The position numbers and the translations under genes were made by a program. Of a stretch of 64,000 bases of DNA, positions 25,480 through 34,749 are shown piece after piece. This DNA comes from an uncultured Psychrobacter sp. (GTDB lineage Bacteria; Pseudomonadota; Gammaproteobacteria; Pseudomonadales; Moraxellaceae). The DNA lies in NCBI GenBank assembly GCA_947489525.1, contig CANLDW010000001.1, positions 620,001 to 684,000 on the forward strand, given 5' to 3'. Position 1 is the stretch's first letter. Every line of letters starts with the position of its first letter. The notes under the pieces are model-generated. The model ran no database searches and had not been told where the DNA came from. It saw nothing but the letters and a program-made list of their open reading frames with translations.

Positions 25480-27594
25480 TTAATGTACCAAATGCGCCTT
25501 GAGCTCCAGCACCTTATCACGCGTCTTCGCTGCATCCTCAAACTTCAGATCGCGGGAGAACTGCTTCATCAGCTTCTCAAGGCGATTGATCTCTTTAGCC
25601 AGTAGATCAGGGCTGCGCAGGATACTAATATCGACATCCGGTAGATTGCTTTTGACCGGAATCGCTTGGTTGTCATTAGCATCCAAGTCTTCACCAGTAT
25701 CAATTTTATCCGTGACACTACGGCGCGCACCTCTTGGGGTAATACCGTGTTCAAGGTTAAAGGCGATCTGCTTTTCGCGGCGACGATCGGTCTCCTCTAT
25801 CGCCTTCTCCATGCTCGGCGTAATACGATCAGCGTAAAGAATGGCTTTACCGTTTAAGTGACGCGCAGCGCGGCCAATCGTCTGAATTAAGGATCTCTCG
25901 GAGCGCAAAAAGCCTTCTTTATCGGCATCAAAGATAGCTACCAGTGACACCTCGGGCATATCCAAACCTTCACGTAACAGGTTAATACCGACCAATACAT
26001 CATGCACGCCGGTGCGCAGCTCATGAATGATTTGCATCCGCTCCACAGTATCGATATCGGAATGCAAATAGGCAACCTTGATATCGTACTCTTTGAGATA
26101 GCTGGTCAGATCTTCTGCCATACGTTTGGTGAGAGTCGTAATCAGCACGCGCTCATCGAGCTCACGGCGTTTAGTGATCTCAGATAGTACATCATCGACC
26201 TGTGTGAGTACCGGACGGATCTCAATCTCAGGGTCAATCAGACCCGTTGGGCGCACCACTTGCTCAACGACTTGCTCGCTATGCTCAAGCTCATATTGCG
26301 CAGGGGTTGCGCTAACATAAATAGTTTTGGGCTTGATACGCTCCCACTCTTCAAACTTCATCGGGCGATTATTCATCGCGCTTGGCAAACGAAAGCCATA
26401 GTTCACAAGATTCTCTTTGCGCGATCTATCACCTTTATACATCGCTCCGACTTGCGAGACCGTCACATGCGACTCATCAATAAACAGTAGCGCGTCCTCT
26501 GGAATATAATCAAACAGTGTCGGCGGCGCTTCCCCCCACGGACGACCAGATAAATGCTGCGAGTAGTTCTCGATACCATTACAATAGCCTAGCTGCTGGA
26601 TCATCTCTAGATCATACTGCGTACGCTCTTTGAGGCGCTGCGCTTCAATCAGTTTATTGTTTTCGCGGAAATACTCAAGACGCGGCTCGAGCTCCTCGCG
26701 AATCGTATGACTGGCTGCTTCCAAACGGTTACGCGGGGTCACATAATGCGATTTAGGATAAATGGTAATACGCGGCACACTGCGCACCGTTTTACCCGTC
26801 AGTGGATCAAACCAAGTGATTTTCTCAACCTCATCATCGAACAGATGCACGCGTACCGCCAGCTGTTCAGACTCAGCAGGATAGATATCGAGCAGCTCTC
26901 CGCGCAGACGGTAAGTACCACGGCCAAAGTCCAGCTCGTTACGCGTATATTGCATCTCAACCAAACGCTTAATTGTCGCCGTACGATCGATCTTATCACC
27001 GACCACCACATGCAAGAGCATTTTGAGATAACTCTCAGGATCACCCAAACCATAAATACACGAGACGGACGCCACAATAATGGCATCACGGCGCTCAAGT
27101 AAGGCACGCGTCGCGGACAAGCGCATCTGGTCAATATGATCGTTAATCGCGCTATCTTTTTCAATAAAAGTATCGCTTGCGGCGACATAAGCCTCAGGCT
27201 GATAGTAGTCATAATAGCTAACAAAATACTCAACGGCGTTGTTGGGAAAGAAGGCCTTAAATTCGCCATACAATTGCGCCGCTAGCGTCTTATTATGCGC
27301 CATGATAATGGTGGGGCGCTGACATTCACTAATGACCTTAGCCATAGTATAGGTCTTACCAGAACCTGTCACGCCCAGCAATAACTGCTCATCCATACCA
27401 GCATTAATGCCTTTAACCAGCTTTTCAATCGCTTGCGGTTGATCGCCAGCAGGCTCAAAGTCGGTGACCATCTCAAAGGCACGGCTTGATATTTGCGTTC
27501 CTGACGCATTGACGCCACTGATCTCAGCTTCGCCTTGTAGCTGAGTGGCCAATTGATTTAACTGACGCGACGAGCGCGGTTCGGGCATACGCAT
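25480..27594 (-). CDS. uvrB: UvrABC system protein B
   Basis: DNA-damage verification helicase of nucleotide excision repair; it is loaded by UvrA and recruits UvrC. Walker A is GVTGSGKT at residues 74-81; the beta-hairpin [12 protein letters not shown], the DEAD-like LFIDESHV, the QTIGRAARH motif VI and the C-terminal UVR motif ([24 protein letters not shown]) that contacts UvrC are all present. 704 residues is about 30 more than E. coli UvrB because of an N-terminal extension. ATG 27594 and ATG 27588 are both possible; AGGAAG lies upstream of both. The gene is monocistronic. I did not find a convincing SOS box in the upstream spacer, but the consensus for this genus is not certain. Confidence 0.98.
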   Translation of the reverse strand: MRMPEPRSSRQLNQLATQLQGEAEISGVNASGTQISSRAFEMVTDFEPAGDQPQAIEKLVKGINAGMDEQLLLGVTGSGKTYTMAKVISECQRPTIIMAHNKTLAAQLYGEFKAFFPNNAVEYFVSYYDYYQPEAYVAASDTFIEKDSAINDHIDQMRLSATRALLERRDAIIVASVSCIYGLGDPESYLKMLLHVVVGDKIDRTATIKRLVEMQYTRNELDFGRGTYRLRGELLDIYPAESEQLAVRVHLFDDEVEKITWFDPLTGKTVRSVPRITIYPKSHYVTPRNRLEAASHTIREELEPRLEYFRENNKLIEAQRLKERTQYDLEMIQQLGYCNGIENYSQHLSGRPWGEAPPTLFDYIPEDALLFIDESHVTVSQVGAMYKGDRSRKENLVNYGFRLPSAMNNRPMKFEEWERIKPKTIYVSATPAQYELEHSEQVVEQVVRPTGLIDPEIEIRPVLTQVDDVLSEITKRRELDERVLITTLTKRMAEDLTSYLKEYDIKVAYLHSDIDTVERMQIIHELRTGVHDVLVGINLLREGLDMPEVSLVAIFDADKEGFLRSERSLIQTIGRAARHLNGKAILYADRITPSMEKAIEETDRRREKQIAFNLEHGITPRGARRSVTDKIDTGEDLDANDNQAIPVKSNLPDVDISILRSPDLLAKEINRLEKLMKQFSRDLKFEDAAKTRDKVLELKAHLVH

Positions 27595-28203
27595 ATTAGT
27601 TTTCTTCCTGACGTTTATAAGGATGAGGATAAGAAGTAAGGTTTATAACAAGGTGGGGGCTTAAGCGCTGTTTTTAAAGGTAAATATTGCGCTTGTTACT
27701 CGCGCTATTCGTATTAAAAAGCCCCCGTTAAAAAGAGCTAAAACATGTTTGAAGGTACTCTAGGTTTAAATAGAGTTACCAGCCATACTTATTGTTTTAC
27801 TTATTGTTTTTACGACACTTACTTGTCTTTGAATCGTAACCCCTCTTTGATTAAAAGGATAAGATTAAAAGGATAAGGCTAAAAGGATGGTCTCTTGAAT
27901 AAGGTTAAATATGCTAAGTGAGTATGGTAGGTCAAATGGTATCGAACCGTGAATGTGAAGCAAAAGAATGTTCTAATTTACAAAGCTTTTCACGTTTAAC
28001 AAAGTCATTACACGACCACCTAACAAAGCCTAAAGCTTAGGGCTTCATATATATGCGCAACCTGCTATCATCACTACTGAATTAACAAACAAGTCAAAAA
28101 TATAAGACATAAAATGTTTTTGATAAGTCTAATTTTAGATATTCAAACTAAACGTATTCACAGGTCAATTATCAATAAAATAATTTAAAAAATGGAGATA
28201 AGT
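27595..28203. other. Large divergent spacer between uvrB and dps
   Basis: 609 bp without a gene. It holds a nested inverted repeat at 27655-27726 (outer arms GGGGGCTT/AAGCCCCC, inner arms AAGCGC/GCGCTT), a three-unit 14-bp tandem repeat at 27849-27890, and an AT-rich leader before dps. The SD for dps, GGAG, is at 28194. No open frame with family resemblance was found. Confidence 0.6.
27849..27890 (+). repeat. 14-bp tandem repeat x3
   Basis: Two perfect GATTAAAAGGATAA units and a third diverged one (27877-27890) within the uvrB-dps spacer. Confidence 0.85.
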
Positions 28204-28686
28204 ATGAGAGAACGTTATGCAAGTGGTATAAATGACGATACTGCAAAGAAGATGGTAGATCTGCTTAATGCCAACTTAGCCAGCCTTATGGATCTAAGTA
28301 TGGATACAAAACAGTGTCACTGGAACCTACAAGGCACCGGCTTTATCGGTGTGCATCAGTTACTTGATGAAACTTATGAGCGTTTGACAGAAGCTTTTGA
28401 TACCGTTGCTGAGCGCATCGTTATTCTAGGTGGTAAGGCAAATGGCATCTCTAAGCGTGTGGCTGAAGACTCAATTCTAGAGACGTATCCGACCGATATT
28501 ACAGAAGTACCAGAGCATGTACGTGAGCTCACCAATCGCTATAAGAAAATTGCTGAGACCTTACGCGAAGCCATAGATACCGCTGGTGATGCAGGCGACG
28601 AAGATACCGCTGATCTTTTAACAGAAGTAAGCCGTATTGTTGACAAAGATGCTTGGTTCATCGGAGCTAACGCACCAAAGCAGTAA
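28204..28686 (+). CDS. Dps family DNA-protection/ferritin-like protein, paralogue 1
   Basis: Dodecameric ferritin-like protein that oxidises and stores iron with peroxide and shields DNA in stationary phase or stress. The inter-subunit ferroxidase motif is present: CHWNLQGTGFIGVHQLLDETYERL with the two His and the Asp/Glu ligands, followed by DTVAERIVILGG. 160 residues is typical. The N-terminus is short and weakly charged, so DNA binding through a lysine-rich tail, as in E. coli Dps, is doubtful. ATG 28204 is chosen because GGAGATA is placed right before it; the longer frame from 28192 would include that site in its own coding region. Terminator directly downstream. A second member is at 60556. 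Confidence 0.92.
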   Translation: MRERYASGINDDTAKKMVDLLNANLASLMDLSMDTKQCHWNLQGTGFIGVHQLLDETYERLTEAFDTVAERIVILGGKANGISKRVAEDSILETYPTDITEVPEHVRELTNRYKKIAETLREAIDTAGDAGDEDTADLLTEVSRIVDKDAWFIGANAPKQ

Positions 28687-28998
28687 ATCTGAAACCTTGT
28701 AGCTCATTACTAAAAAGGTCACCTATATGGTGACCTTTTTACATCTCATCTGTTAATTATATAAAAACTTTTTTATTAGCCGCTTTGCTTAATTCACAGC
28801 CGCTTTACTTAACTTTCAATAGCATTAAACCATTCGACTACTGTCCGAACTTTAAATATCAGCATCTGTTGATAAGCTTTCAATAGTAGCGCTAAGCGCC
28901 TCCCAAAAAAACTCTCTTGTATATGCATACCCTCTTTTGTATGTGCATACGCATAGCAGCAATAACCAGACTGATCACGGCGGCGGCAGATAATTGTT
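28687..28998. other. Spacer between dps and the thioesterase gene
   Basis: 312 bp holding the dps terminator at 28712-28740. The rest contains two near-copies of a short GTATATGCATACCCTCTTTTGT-like stretch around 28917-28950 (CTCTTGTATATGCATAC and CTCTTTTGTATGTGCATAC), possibly a small duplication. No gene seen. Confidence 0.55.
28712..28740 (+). terminator. Rho-independent terminator after dps paralogue 1
   Basis: Stem AAAAAGGTCACC/GGTGACCTTTTT with a 5-base loop. Confidence 0.92.
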
Positions 28999-29571
28999 CT
29001 ATTTACCAGTAGTATGATTATTTTTAGTACTTTCAGCGTTGCGTGTTAGCTCGCCTACTTCTTGCTCGAGATCGCAGCTAGGACGGTTTGAGCTTTGTAA
29101 GCGTAGGTTTTTACGCTCTAACGCAGCGTCGGCACGGCACTGCTGATCCTCATTTTTAATATCAAGGGGTGGCACAGGTGTCGGCTTACCGTTTTCATCG
29201 ATAGCCACCATTGTAAAATAACAGCTGTTGGTGTGGCGAATAGTACGCGCGCGTATGTCTTCGGCCTCAACGCGAATTCCAACCTCCATCGACGTGTTAC
29301 CAACATAGTTAACGCTAGCTGCAAAGGTGACCAGCTCACCGACATAGATGGGCTCGCGGAACATCACCTGATCAACGGATAAGGTCACCACATAGTTTCC
29401 ACTGTAGCGACTCGCGCAAGCGTAAGCAACTTGATCAAGCATCTTTAATAAATCGCCGCCGTGTACGTTACCGATGAAGTTTGCCATATCAGGCGTCATG
29501 AGTATTGACATGTACAGCTCATGGTTCAAAGGCGCTCTTTTTGCAGTTGAGCTGGTATTAAATTGCGACAT
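28999..29571 (-). CDS. Acyl-CoA thioesterase, hotdog fold (YciA/BACH type)
   Basis: Hydrolyses acyl-CoA to free fatty acid and CoA in the cytoplasm. The single hotdog domain (residues 15-130) includes the family motif MANFIGNVHGGDLLKMLDQVAY (given in parts: NVHGGDLLKMLDQ is the active-site helix with the conserved Asp), then VVTLSVDQVMFREPIYVGELV and the YVGNTSMEVGIRVEAE strand. The C-terminal 55 residues are charged and low in conservation. It is the last gene after the lipid-modification cluster on the same strand, 95 bp downstream of the DUF2177 gene, and may recycle acyl chains, though membership in the operon is not proven. ATG 29571 has GAGGA close upstream. Confidence 0.9.
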   Translation of the reverse strand: MSQFNTSSTAKRAPLNHELYMSILMTPDMANFIGNVHGGDLLKMLDQVAYACASRYSGNYVVTLSVDQVMFREPIYVGELVTFAASVNYVGNTSMEVGIRVEAEDIRARTIRHTNSCYFTMVAIDENGKPTPVPPLDIKNEDQQCRADAALERKNLRLQSSNRPSCDLEQEVGELTRNAESTKNNHTTGK

Positions 29572-29665
29572 AAAATCCTCGTTTGGCGCTATAATTATTT
29601 GGGTAAAAGTGCGTTCAGTTTACCGCAAAGCTCTATCTCGTTAATAGTGTCTATTGGGTCACAAG

Positions 29666-30076
29666 TTAACTTAGCCAGTTGAAGTGATACGCAAGCCACG
29701 CTGTGATAGCGCTCACTGAACCTGTCAGCAACCCACCCCAAACAAAATCGACAAGGGCGGTATCGAGAGTATAGCCTTTATAAAGTGCCAAATTAGTAAA
29801 GTCATAAGTGCCGTAAGCCATAAGACCAATCAGACCACCGAGTAAAAAGATATAACCGACCGAGCTGCCTGCTTTAATCTGCGGATACAGTACTAAAATA
29901 CACAGCGCTAGGATATAAAACATGTAAAACACGCCTGCTGCAATCATATTAGGCTCGTCGGCGAGTAGATGTCCGATACGCTTTTGATAAAACGCGCCTT
30001 TCATAGTCGTCAACCAAACCGCGTCAACTCCCAAAAATATAAGTACAGCAGCAAGATAGATAAAAACGTAACCCAT
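29666..30076 (-). CDS. DUF2177 family membrane protein, 136 aa
   Basis: Small inner-membrane protein with four predicted helices: YVFIYLAAVLIFLGVDAVWL, an IAAGVFYMFYILALCILVL segment, VGYIFLLGGLIGLMAYGTYD and the C-terminal LLTGSVSAITAWLAYH. The conserved family signature is FLGVDAVWLTTM plus GTYDFTNLAL. Function unknown. It regularly sits next to cyclopropane-synthase-type methyltransferases, DUF1365 and a flavin amine-oxidase-like gene, as it does here, so it is probably part of the same membrane-lipid modification pathway. It ends a run of closely spaced minus-strand genes. Confidence 0.88.
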   Translation of the reverse strand: MGYVFIYLAAVLIFLGVDAVWLTTMKGAFYQKRIGHLLADEPNMIAAGVFYMFYILALCILVLYPQIKAGSSVGYIFLLGGLIGLMAYGTYDFTNLALYKGYTLDTALVDFVWGGLLTGSVSAITAWLAYHFNWLS

Positions 30077-30154
30077 GATAACATCCTTTTATACTGGTCG
30101 GTTCTAAGCAAACAAACCGATTGACCTATGGTGAGATAACTCATTAAGACCAGA

Positions 30155-31555
30155 TTAGCCAATCTCTAATTGGTTTTTTGTCACTAAGTGCAACGTGTCC
30201 ATGTTGTTTGGCTTGACCGCTGTGACTTGGACAACGCCAATAGTACGCTCCAAAAACCCTCCTTCACAATAGCAAAAGTAAAACACCCACAAGCGAATAA
30301 AAGCCTCATCGTAACCCAGTGCGAGTATATCACTACGTTTACTCATAAAGGCGGCGCGCCAATCTCTTAAGGTATACGCATAATCAAATCCGTAATCATG
30401 TAATTGTTTGATGACCATATCTGTTTGCTTGGTGAACTGGTTGTTCAGCTCTTGGTTGGATAATAAACATCCGCCTGGGAAGATATGGGTCTGGATAAAA
30501 TCAACCGAATCAATATAGTTATGATAATTTTGATCATTAAAGGTAATGGCTTGCAGTACCATAAGCCCTGTGGGCTTAAGCAGACGATTACAGGTTGCAA
30601 AAAAAGTAGGCAGATACTCATACCCCACAGCCTCAATCATCTCAATACTGACGAGCTTGTCATACTGCCCTGTCAGCTCGCGGTAGTCTTGCTGGAGTAA
30701 AGTGATTTTATCTTCGAGACCAGCAGCTTGCACACGGCATTTGGCTTCAAGGTACTGAGCATCAGATATCGTTGTCGTTGTAACGTGACAACCGTAATGG
30801 GTGGCGGCATAAATCGCAAAACCGCCCCACCCTGTCCCAATTTCAATGACGTCGTCATCAGCAGTTAGCTGCAGCCGCTGGCAGATGAGTGCCAGCTTGT
30901 GTTGCTGCGCTGCACTCAGCGTGGCATTAGGCGTAGGATATACCGCCGAGGAGTACATCATTGTCTTATCCAAAAACAGCTGATACATCTCATTACCTAG
31001 ATCATAGTGCGCTAGGATATTGGACTTTGAGCCTGTACTATCGTTGCTACGTAGCTTATGCTTCGCTTTTTCTAGCGCTTTGCTAATGACTGCAAAGCGG
31101 TTCTCTAACCTATCGATTACGGCTAAGTTACGTGCCGCCAGCCTGATCAGACCGGTTAGGTCATCCGTGTCCCACTCTCCATTAATGTAGCTATCGGCCA
31201 AAGCAATAGAGCCACCAAACAACAGCTGGCGGTAGACACTAGGGTCATGAATCCTCATCGTCACCTCTAGCGGGTGCTGACCAATTGCAGAGCTACTCAA
31301 GCGCTCACGGTTTGCAGCTGCACTCGTGTTTGTATCACCAAATACATAAGTCGTTTGTTTATCAAAATCTTCTTGGATGATAATACTGCCAAACTCTAGG
31401 TGTTTAAGCGCACGAAAAATCACCTGTCTTGCCAACAGAGTGACGCCTTGGCTTACAGGTTTTAGAACGGTGCTATTGTTTAGCGTTTGACTGAGTTTGG
31501 CGGTTACTTTTTCAAAATTTGAGCTAGGTGTCCGGTCGGTCGGGCGGGCGGCCAT
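30155..31555 (-). CDS. Cyclopropane-fatty-acyl-phospholipid synthase family methyltransferase
   Basis: SAM-dependent enzyme acting on unsaturated acyl chains of membrane phospholipids. The SAM site is DVIEIGTGWGGFAIYAA, preceded by NILAHYDLGNEMYQLFLDKTMMYSSAVY, the classical CFA-synthase entrance. YCEGGFLERTIGVVQV near the C-terminus contains the conserved EGGF bicarbonate-site region. 466 residues includes an N-terminal lipid-binding domain of about 160 residues. In this gene neighbourhood (DUF1365, FAD oxidoreductase, SDR) related methyltransferases take part in making methylated or furan-type fatty acids rather than plain cyclopropane lipids in other bacteria; which product is made here cannot be read from sequence. 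ATG 31555 with AGGAT upstream. Confidence 0.9.
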   Translation of the reverse strand: MAARPTDRTPSSNFEKVTAKLSQTLNNSTVLKPVSQGVTLLARQVIFRALKHLEFGSIIIQEDFDKQTTYVFGDTNTSAAANRERLSSSAIGQHPLEVTMRIHDPSVYRQLLFGGSIALADSYINGEWDTDDLTGLIRLAARNLAVIDRLENRFAVISKALEKAKHKLRSNDSTGSKSNILAHYDLGNEMYQLFLDKTMMYSSAVYPTPNATLSAAQQHKLALICQRLQLTADDDVIEIGTGWGGFAIYAATHYGCHVTTTTISDAQYLEAKCRVQAAGLEDKITLLQQDYRELTGQYDKLVSIEMIEAVGYEYLPTFFATCNRLLKPTGLMVLQAITFNDQNYHNYIDSVDFIQTHIFPGGCLLSNQELNNQFTKQTDMVIKQLHDYGFDYAYTLRDWRAAFMSKRSDILALGYDEAFIRLWVFYFCYCEGGFLERTIGVVQVTAVKPNNMDTLHLVTKNQLEIG

Positions 31556-31764
31556 ACTGTTGGTATCCTATTTAGATTAAATACAAATGACTAATAAATC
31601 GATAGTACTTATCTATAGGATGATAGCTTATGATTGTTTAATATGACGGAATAAAAGTGTAAATTTTATAAGAGGTACTAATAAGTCGACGAGCGGTAAA
31701 CGTATCGAAAAGGGACATTAAGTGTAGGTTAAAGACACAACTATTAAGGTGTTAAGTTTAGGCG

Positions 31765-32733
31765 TCATGACTGATTTTGCTCACTGTCTACCAGTTTTTC
31801 ATCGTAGTTGATATAAGGAACTTTTTTGATGGCGTAGAGCTTAAACGCCTGCCAATAAATACGGCTCAGTGAGGTCATATTCATAAACGGGTTTTGTTGT
31901 AAACTTCGGCGGATAGCAGCATGAGTCATCGGTGTACCTGACATGGTTACACCCGTTTTTAGTACCGTACCACGTCTATCACTGATATCAATAGCGATAC
32001 GTACTTGTAAGTTGTCAGCTTGATCTTGCTGGACACGGACTCGCCAGCGATAGCACTGATCAATGGGGTTAAAGGGCGAGACGTGAAAGTTTTTATCATG
32101 GCAGTACTCAGTATCTATGCCATCTAATAACAACCCATAATAATGGCGTTTATTCCACGGCGTATTGGACACCTCAGCTAACAGATGCGTCGGCGTCTGC
32201 GCAGTGTCAAAACCAATATAAAAATTAACGGGACTAAAATATAAACCAAGATTACGGCAAACGACTAAGCCAATGACATCGCCTACTGGTGCACTACCTG
32301 TGTGTTGTATAAACGCCTGCTCTACTCGTAGCTGTAGCGCTTGAATATCGTTGTTAGCACTTTTACCCTTATCATCATCACTAATATTAAAATTACTAGG
32401 GTCGTGATAAACCCTATCGTCACTGTGCGCAGCTTGTTGTAAATAGTCATCTGCATAAAACTGCTGCAAGGCTCGGTGTTCGGCTGAAAACACAGGCAGT
32501 GCTTTTGCTAATAGATTAATAAAGGGCAGTCTTTTTATCTTGTGATCACTGTCTTGCACTGCGGCCACCTCTGGTAACGCCTGTCCTCGAGCCAATGCGG
32601 TAATATTGACCCCCCAATAGCGATACGGGTAGACAAACTTATGCAGGCTCGGTAATAGACGACTATGCCAAGTGCTACCTTGAAATATCTGATGACTAAA
32701 TTTAGTGGCGGAGGCAATATTGTCGCTGGGCAT
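31765..32733 (-). CDS. DUF1365 family protein
   Basis: Typical DUF1365 layout: an N-terminal IFQGSTWHSRLLPSLHKFVYPYRYW segment, here seen as GSTWHSRLLPSLHKFVYPY, then NLGLYFSPVNFYIGFD and EVSNTPWNKRHYYGL, and HVSPFNPIDQCYRWRV. A Ser/Asp-rich stretch of about 20 residues near 130 is a local insertion. The biochemical function is not established; the family is nearly always paired with a flavin-containing oxidoreductase and a CFA-type methyltransferase, so a role in unusual fatty-acid synthesis is likely. It is followed on the same strand by the methyltransferase after 209 bp, and separated from the upstream FAD gene by MITE-like copy C. Confidence 0.9.
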   Translation of the reverse strand: MPSDNIASATKFSHQIFQGSTWHSRLLPSLHKFVYPYRYWGVNITALARGQALPEVAAVQDSDHKIKRLPFINLLAKALPVFSAEHRALQQFYADDYLQQAAHSDDRVYHDPSNFNISDDDKGKSANNDIQALQLRVEQAFIQHTGSAPVGDVIGLVVCRNLGLYFSPVNFYIGFDTAQTPTHLLAEVSNTPWNKRHYYGLLLDGIDTEYCHDKNFHVSPFNPIDQCYRWRVRVQQDQADNLQVRIAIDISDRRGTVLKTGVTMSGTPMTHAAIRRSLQQNPFMNMTSLSRIYWQAFKLYAIKKVPYINYDEKLVDSEQNQS

Positions 32734-32772
32734 AAGTCTCTCTATTTAAATTATGCAGTCTTAAAGACAGTG

Positions 32773-32897
32773 TATAGTCGAACTTTTATTAAAGTGTTAC
32801 AGCGTTAGACTCGTTTAGCCTACTACTGTAGTACTTGCACTTACTGTAGTACTTGCACTCGTCTGCCTTGTACCACTTTTAATATTGATTGACTATA
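32773..32897 (-). mobile_element. MITE-like repeat, copy C (125 bp, inverted, with 18-bp internal duplication)
   Basis: Ends TATAGTC and GACTATA as in the other copies. It is 18 bp longer because TACTGTAGTACTTGCACT occurs twice in tandem (32824-32841 and 32842-32859). It lies inside the lipid-modification gene run, between the FAD oxidoreductase and DUF1365 genes. Confidence 0.9.
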
Positions 32898-32926
32898 TTA
32901 ATGACGCCGCTCTTCGCTCTAAAGCG

Positions 32927-34687
32927 CTATTTATTTATGCGAGTCAATCTGGCTAGCAAACCACGTTTACGTGTTTGCATGACTGTTGATGGCGTTGACG
33001 TTGATAGCGCTGCAATATAGTCAACCAGTTCTTGATTGCTATCTGCTTTTAAGACTTGACGATTTTTAAGTTGACGAGCGGACTGATCGGCCTTAGTAGG
33101 TATTTCTTTGTATACAAAAGACGTATGCGCGCTTTGTTTGTCCGGCAGGTGCTGAGGATCAACCTCATCTTTTATATCGATAGCGACGCCCAATGCTTGA
33201 CAGACGCGCAGGGCACTACGCACGCCATCTTCATGAAAGCCGTTAAACCAATACGCGCCGCAAAAATGGCTATGTAGACCACTTGCAGAAATAGTTGACC
33301 ATTTCTTTTGTGCTTCTATCATCGGCTTATCAAATAGCGGATGGCTGTAATCAATGGTTTTGATGACGTGCGCCTCATCAATCTTATGATTTAACGTGAC
33401 CAAATAATTGTGCTGTTTAGTCAGCCTTTGCAAGATATTCATATGGTAAGTTAATACGGGCTTGGTCGCAGAATGCGCTTTTAATTGCCCCTGATTCTGT
33501 CTGTTTTTATCGTCATTTAGCAAATAATTCCAACTCGCCCAAGCCAAAGGTTTCTTGGGTAAGACGCTAGTATCAGTATGCAGTACCGCCCTATTTTGAG
33601 TAAATCTAAAAGGTCTTAGCACTGATAACTCATCACGGCTGGCATCTTGTAATATTTTAAGTGTGGTATCTGCGTGACACGCAAAGATAATTTCATCAAA
33701 ACCTATGCTTTCATCCCCCTTATTGCCATCAATTCTTTTAACGACTAGCTCAACGTTCCAGCCATTATTTTTAACACTACAACGAGTAACCGCCTGTACG
33801 GGCGTATTGACTCGGATTTGCCCACCTTGTTTAACAAATCTCGTGACCAGCTTGTTAACGTATTGTTTTGAGCCGCCTTTGATCGTGAACCACTGTGGCC
33901 GATTGACCACATCGAGCAGACCGTGATTGTCAAAGAATTGAGCAAAGAAAACCAGCGGAAAATCTTGCACATCCTCTAAGCTCGTAGACCAAATAGCTGA
34001 AACCATAGGTAATAAATAATTATCGGTAAATACTTTGCCGTAGCCTCTGCAGGCTAAATAATCACTCAAGGTCTGCTGTGTATAGCTGCTAACGTCTTCA
34101 TTACTGCGCGCCGTTTCGAAGTCCTGACGCAGCTGCTTCATTTGTTGATTAAATTGCAGAATGTCTTTAATAAAGCGCCAAAATTTTGGGCTTAAAACGT
34201 TTTTACGCTGGGATAACAAAGTATTAAGCGTATGACCGTTGTACTCAAAACGCTGCGCGGTATTTTTTACCGAAAAGCTCATATCAGTCGCTTGAAAAGG
34301 CACTTGTAGATCGTGCAGCAACCGAAAAAAATTCGGATACGTGCGCTCATTAAAGACGATAAAACCCGTATCTATAGCGCTTGTCTCCACAGACTTCACT
34401 TTTGCAGATTGACTAAAAAACCTGCGTTTAGACGATTTACCTTCCTGTAATGCTACATCTATGGTGTTGACGTGACCGCCGATATAGTCGTTCGCTTCAA
34501 ATACCGTGACGTCGTAGTGGTCGACTAGGTAGTGCGCGCAGGTCAGACCCGATACGCCTGAGCCAATAATAGCAACGCGTTTTTTAGGCTGGCTGTGACT
34601 GTGCTCGTGGCTCTGATCTTTATCGCTTTGTTTGTGCTTTGATTTAGCCGAGCGTGCCGATGTAGACTGACGACGAAAAAGCGGCAT
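32927..34687 (-). CDS. NAD(P)/FAD-dependent oxidoreductase, amine-oxidase-like
   Basis: Flavoprotein with the Rossmann start VAIIGSGVSGLTCAHYL at about residue 39 and ANDYIGGHVNTIDV. The family is that of the predicted NAD/FAD proteins paired with DUF1365 and CFA-type methyltransferases; TGFIVFNERTYPNFFRLL and LLPMVSAIWSTS are its signatures. An unusual extension of about 35 residues precedes the domain, rich in Lys, His and Ser (SKHKQSDKDQSHEHSHSQPKKR region), and a positively charged tail follows it. The C-terminal FHEDGVRSALRVCQALG closes the FAD site. Probably it oxidises or desaturates acyl chains on membrane lipids before or after methylation; this is inferred from context. ATG 34687 follows AAAGGA. 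Confidence 0.88.
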   Translation of the reverse strand: MPLFRRQSTSARSAKSKHKQSDKDQSHEHSHSQPKKRVAIIGSGVSGLTCAHYLVDHYDVTVFEANDYIGGHVNTIDVALQEGKSSKRRFFSQSAKVKSVETSAIDTGFIVFNERTYPNFFRLLHDLQVPFQATDMSFSVKNTAQRFEYNGHTLNTLLSQRKNVLSPKFWRFIKDILQFNQQMKQLRQDFETARSNEDVSSYTQQTLSDYLACRGYGKVFTDNYLLPMVSAIWSTSLEDVQDFPLVFFAQFFDNHGLLDVVNRPQWFTIKGGSKQYVNKLVTRFVKQGGQIRVNTPVQAVTRCSVKNNGWNVELVVKRIDGNKGDESIGFDEIIFACHADTTLKILQDASRDELSVLRPFRFTQNRAVLHTDTSVLPKKPLAWASWNYLLNDDKNRQNQGQLKAHSATKPVLTYHMNILQRLTKQHNYLVTLNHKIDEAHVIKTIDYSHPLFDKPMIEAQKKWSTISASGLHSHFCGAYWFNGFHEDGVRSALRVCQALGVAIDIKDEVDPQHLPDKQSAHTSFVYKEIPTKADQSARQLKNRQVLKADSNQELVDYIAALSTSTPSTVMQTRKRGLLARLTRINK

Positions 34688-34749
34688 AAAGGTTTCCTTT
34701 AATCAATGTTTTCTTTGATATAAATGATAAGAACGAATAGGAGCAACGA

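Noticed and set aside
26707-27269. Long open frames on both strands inside uvrB (131 and 156 codons)
   Set aside because: They are frame shadows of uvrB, without ribosome binding sites or family resemblance.
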